Assembly (NCBI GenBank): GCA_966210935.1
Contig: CBIHLX010000047.1
Span: forward strand, 1-6,106
Direction: 5' to 3'
DNA from: CBIHLX01 sp966210935
GTDB taxonomy: Bacteria; Patescibacteriota; Saccharimonadia; Saccharimonadales; Saccharimonadaceae
Length of the DNA stretch: 6,106 nt
The notes beneath the pieces were generated by a model, which did not search any database, had not been told where the DNA came from, and worked only from the letters and a program-made list of their open reading frames with translations. Positions 4,695 through 6,106 of this stretch are shown here, piece after piece. The position numbers and the translations under genes are program-made. Position 1 is the first letter of the stretch, and each line of letters starts with the position of its first letter.

Positions 4695-6106
4695 ATGGCT
4701 AAGAAAGTATTTTACGATGATGATGCCCGCGCCCGTGTTCTTGGTGGCGCCAAGGCTCTGTATGACGCAGTCAAGGTAACGTATGGTCCAAAGGGTCGTA
4801 ACGTTGTGATTGCCAAAGGCTACGGCGGCCCAACGGTCACCCATGACGGTGTCAGCGTAGCTGAAGCAGTCGACCTACCAGAAAACGACGACGAGACGCT
4901 TGGCTACAAAGTCGGCGCCGAGTTGATCAAGCAGGCGGCCAAGAACCTCAATAAGGCTGCAGGTGATGGCACCACCACCGTTACCGTGCTGACCTACAGC
5001 ATCTTAAACGAAGCCAATCGTCTTATTGCCGCCGGCCACAACCCGCAGGAGCTCCGCAAGGGTATCGAGCAGGCTGGCGCCGAAGTGGTCGCACAGCTGA
5101 GCGAACTCGCCGAGAGCATTGAAGGCAAAAAAGAACGCGTTGCCGAAGTTGCTACTATCAGCGCCGGCGACAGTGAGATTGGCAACTTGATTGCCGACGT
5201 TATTGCCAAAATCGGCAAAGACGGCATCGTGACTGTCGAAGCTGGCCAAGGTCTCAACCTGGAAGCAGAAGTAGTCGAAGGCTTCACGCTCGACCGTGGC
5301 TTCGTCAGCCCATTCTTCGTAACCGACGTTAACCGTCAGGAAGCAGTCTACGAAAAGCCAGCCGTTGTTATTACCGACAAGAAAATCTCGAGTGTTCAGG
5401 AAATCTTGCCGCTTCTTGAGAAGCTTGCTCAGGCCGGCCGCAAGGATGTCGTCCTGATTGCCGATGAAGTTGAAGGGGAAGCGCTCAGCATCTTGGTACT
5501 CAATAAGCTCAAGGGCGTCTTCAATACCGTCGCTGTTAAGGCGCCGTCGTTCGGTGATCGCCGCAAAGAAATCCTCCAGGATATCGCCGTCCTGACTGGC
5601 GCTACCGTTGTCAGCGAGGATCAGGGCTTGAACTTTGAAAACACCGGGCTTGAAATCGTCGGTACCGCCCGCAAGGTAATCGTCGGCAAAGACGAAACTA
5701 CTATTATCGAAGGCGGCGGTGCAGCGACAGACGTCCAGGCACGTACCGCACAGATCGACACACAGGCTGCCAACGCAACAAGCGAATACGACAAAGAACA
5801 GTATGACAAGCGTGCCGCCAGCCTCAGTGGCAAGGTTGCCGTCATCAAAGTGGGTGGCGCGAGCGAAACTGAAATCGATGAAAAGAAGTTCCGTGTTGAC
5901 GATGCTGTCGCTGCTACTAAGGCGGCTCTGGCCGAAGGTATCGTTGCCGGTGGCGGTGTGACGCTCGTCAACCTATCGCAACAACTCACCGCCGACGGCT
6001 CAGACAGTATCGCCGCTGGTCGCCAGATCTTGAAAAATGCGCTCAAGCAGTCGTTTACTCAAATTATGGAAAATGCCGGCCTCAATAGTGCAGCCCTTCT
6101 CGCGCA
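4695..6106 (+). CDS. groEL: Chaperonin GroEL (Cpn60), 3' end beyond the window
   Basis: GroEL is the 60-kDa ATP-driven folding chaperonin. The window holds 470 codons of an expected roughly 540-550. Conserved elements are YGPKGRNVV (30-38), THDGVSV with the catalytic-site aspartate D51 (E. coli D52), the phosphate-binding GDGTTT (90-95; D91 corresponds to E. coli D87), the apical stretch VVEGFTLDRGFVSPFF (193-208), EGEALSILVLNKLKG (260-274), KAPSFGDRRKEILQDIA (282-298), VAVIKVGGASE (381-391) and VDDAVAATKAAL (401-412; D403 corresponds to E. coli D398), then VAGGG (417-421). The ATP-site residues that lie in this part are intact, so it should be active. Compared with E. coli there are about 5 extra residues between GVSVA and the helix GAELIKQAAKN (74-84). 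The ATG at 4695 is served by AGGAG (4685-4689), which overlaps the groES stop, implying coupled translation. The frame stays open to the window edge; the truncation is an edge effect. Confidence 0.97.
   Translation, partial: MAKKVFYDDDARARVLGGAKALYDAVKVTYGPKGRNVVIAKGYGGPTVTHDGVSVAEAVDLPENDDETLGYKVGAELIKQAAKNLNKAAGDGTTTVTVLTYSILNEANRLIAAGHNPQELRKGIEQAGAEVVAQLSELAESIEGKKERVAEVATISAGDSEIGNLIADVIAKIGKDGIVTVEAGQGLNLEAEVVEGFTLDRGFVSPFFVTDVNRQEAVYEKPAVVITDKKISSVQEILPLLEKLAQAGRKDVVLIADEVEGEALSILVLNKLKGVFNTVAVKAPSFGDRRKEILQDIAVLTGATVVSEDQGLNFENTGLEIVGTARKVIVGKDETTIIEGGGAATDVQARTAQIDTQAANATSEYDKEQYDKRAASLSGKVAVIKVGGASETEIDEKKFRVDDAVAATKAALAEGIVAGGGVTLVNLSQQLTADGSDSIAAGRQILKNALKQSFTQIMENAGLNSAALLA

Noticed and set aside
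4994..6046. Minus-strand open frames inside groEL (for example 4994-5287 and 5621-6046).
   Set aside because: They are antisense shadows of a highly conserved gene, with low-complexity Ser/Ala-rich translations and no ribosome-binding sites.
4695..6106. groEL as a truncated or broken gene.
   Set aside because: The frame is intact to the last base of the window; the missing C-terminus is an edge effect.

Overview
The window reads as a compact, gene-dense bacterial chromosome segment using the standard bacterial code (TAG, TAA and TGA all end genes here). The proteins suggest a member of the Patescibacteria/Candidate Phyla Radiation, possibly Saccharibacteria. The MurE-type ligase lacks the usual N-terminal UMP-binding domain, GroES has a shortened roof loop, GroEL has a small insertion before its ATP-binding helix, and a FemAB-type aminoacyltransferase is present. 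This placement is inference from remembered family traits, not from a search. I see no tRNA, rRNA, CRISPR array, insertion sequence or phage gene.

Layout. (1) 53-556 (+) is an unknown membrane-anchored protein closed by a clean UUCG-loop terminator at 578-601. (2) 640-1956 (+) is a MurE-like Mur ligase, convergent with (3) a FemAB-family peptidoglycan-bridge aminoacyltransferase at 2993-1953 (-). Their stop codons overlap, so two peptidoglycan genes sit tail to tail with no spacer. (4) 3395-3072 (-) and (5) 3767-3501 (-) are small proteins of unknown function. Each is followed by a strong hairpin, and the hairpin after gene 5 also carries the promoter of gene 4. (6) 3898-4335 (+) is diverged from gene 5. 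It encodes a stand-alone, degenerate copy of domain I of a phosphohexomutase (phosphomannomutase/phosphoglucomutase family) without the catalytic serine loop. (7) 4423-4686 and 4695 to the window edge (+) are groES and groEL, with a CIRCE operator and a -35/-10 promoter directly upstream.

How the parts work together. The murE-like and FemAB genes point to synthesis and cross-bridging of the peptidoglycan stem peptide. The groESL operon is the chaperonin, and its CIRCE element predicts HrcA-type repression; hrcA itself is not in the window. The CIRCE dyad followed by a T-run also looks like the terminator of the phosphohexomutase-like gene, so one element may serve both purposes.

The regulatory DNA is the most striking part. 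Three genes (murE-like, FemAB and phosphohexomutase-like) have a -10 box of the form GCTAWAMT ending 6-8 nt before the ATG. This geometry predicts leaderless mRNAs. The other genes have Shine-Dalgarno sites and normal leaders. Two dyads (3450-3492 and 4352-4378) each combine a terminator with a promoter. The strongest candidate for something undescribed is the degenerate phosphohexomutase domain next to groESL. Apart from groEL, which leaves the window, no gene appears broken.
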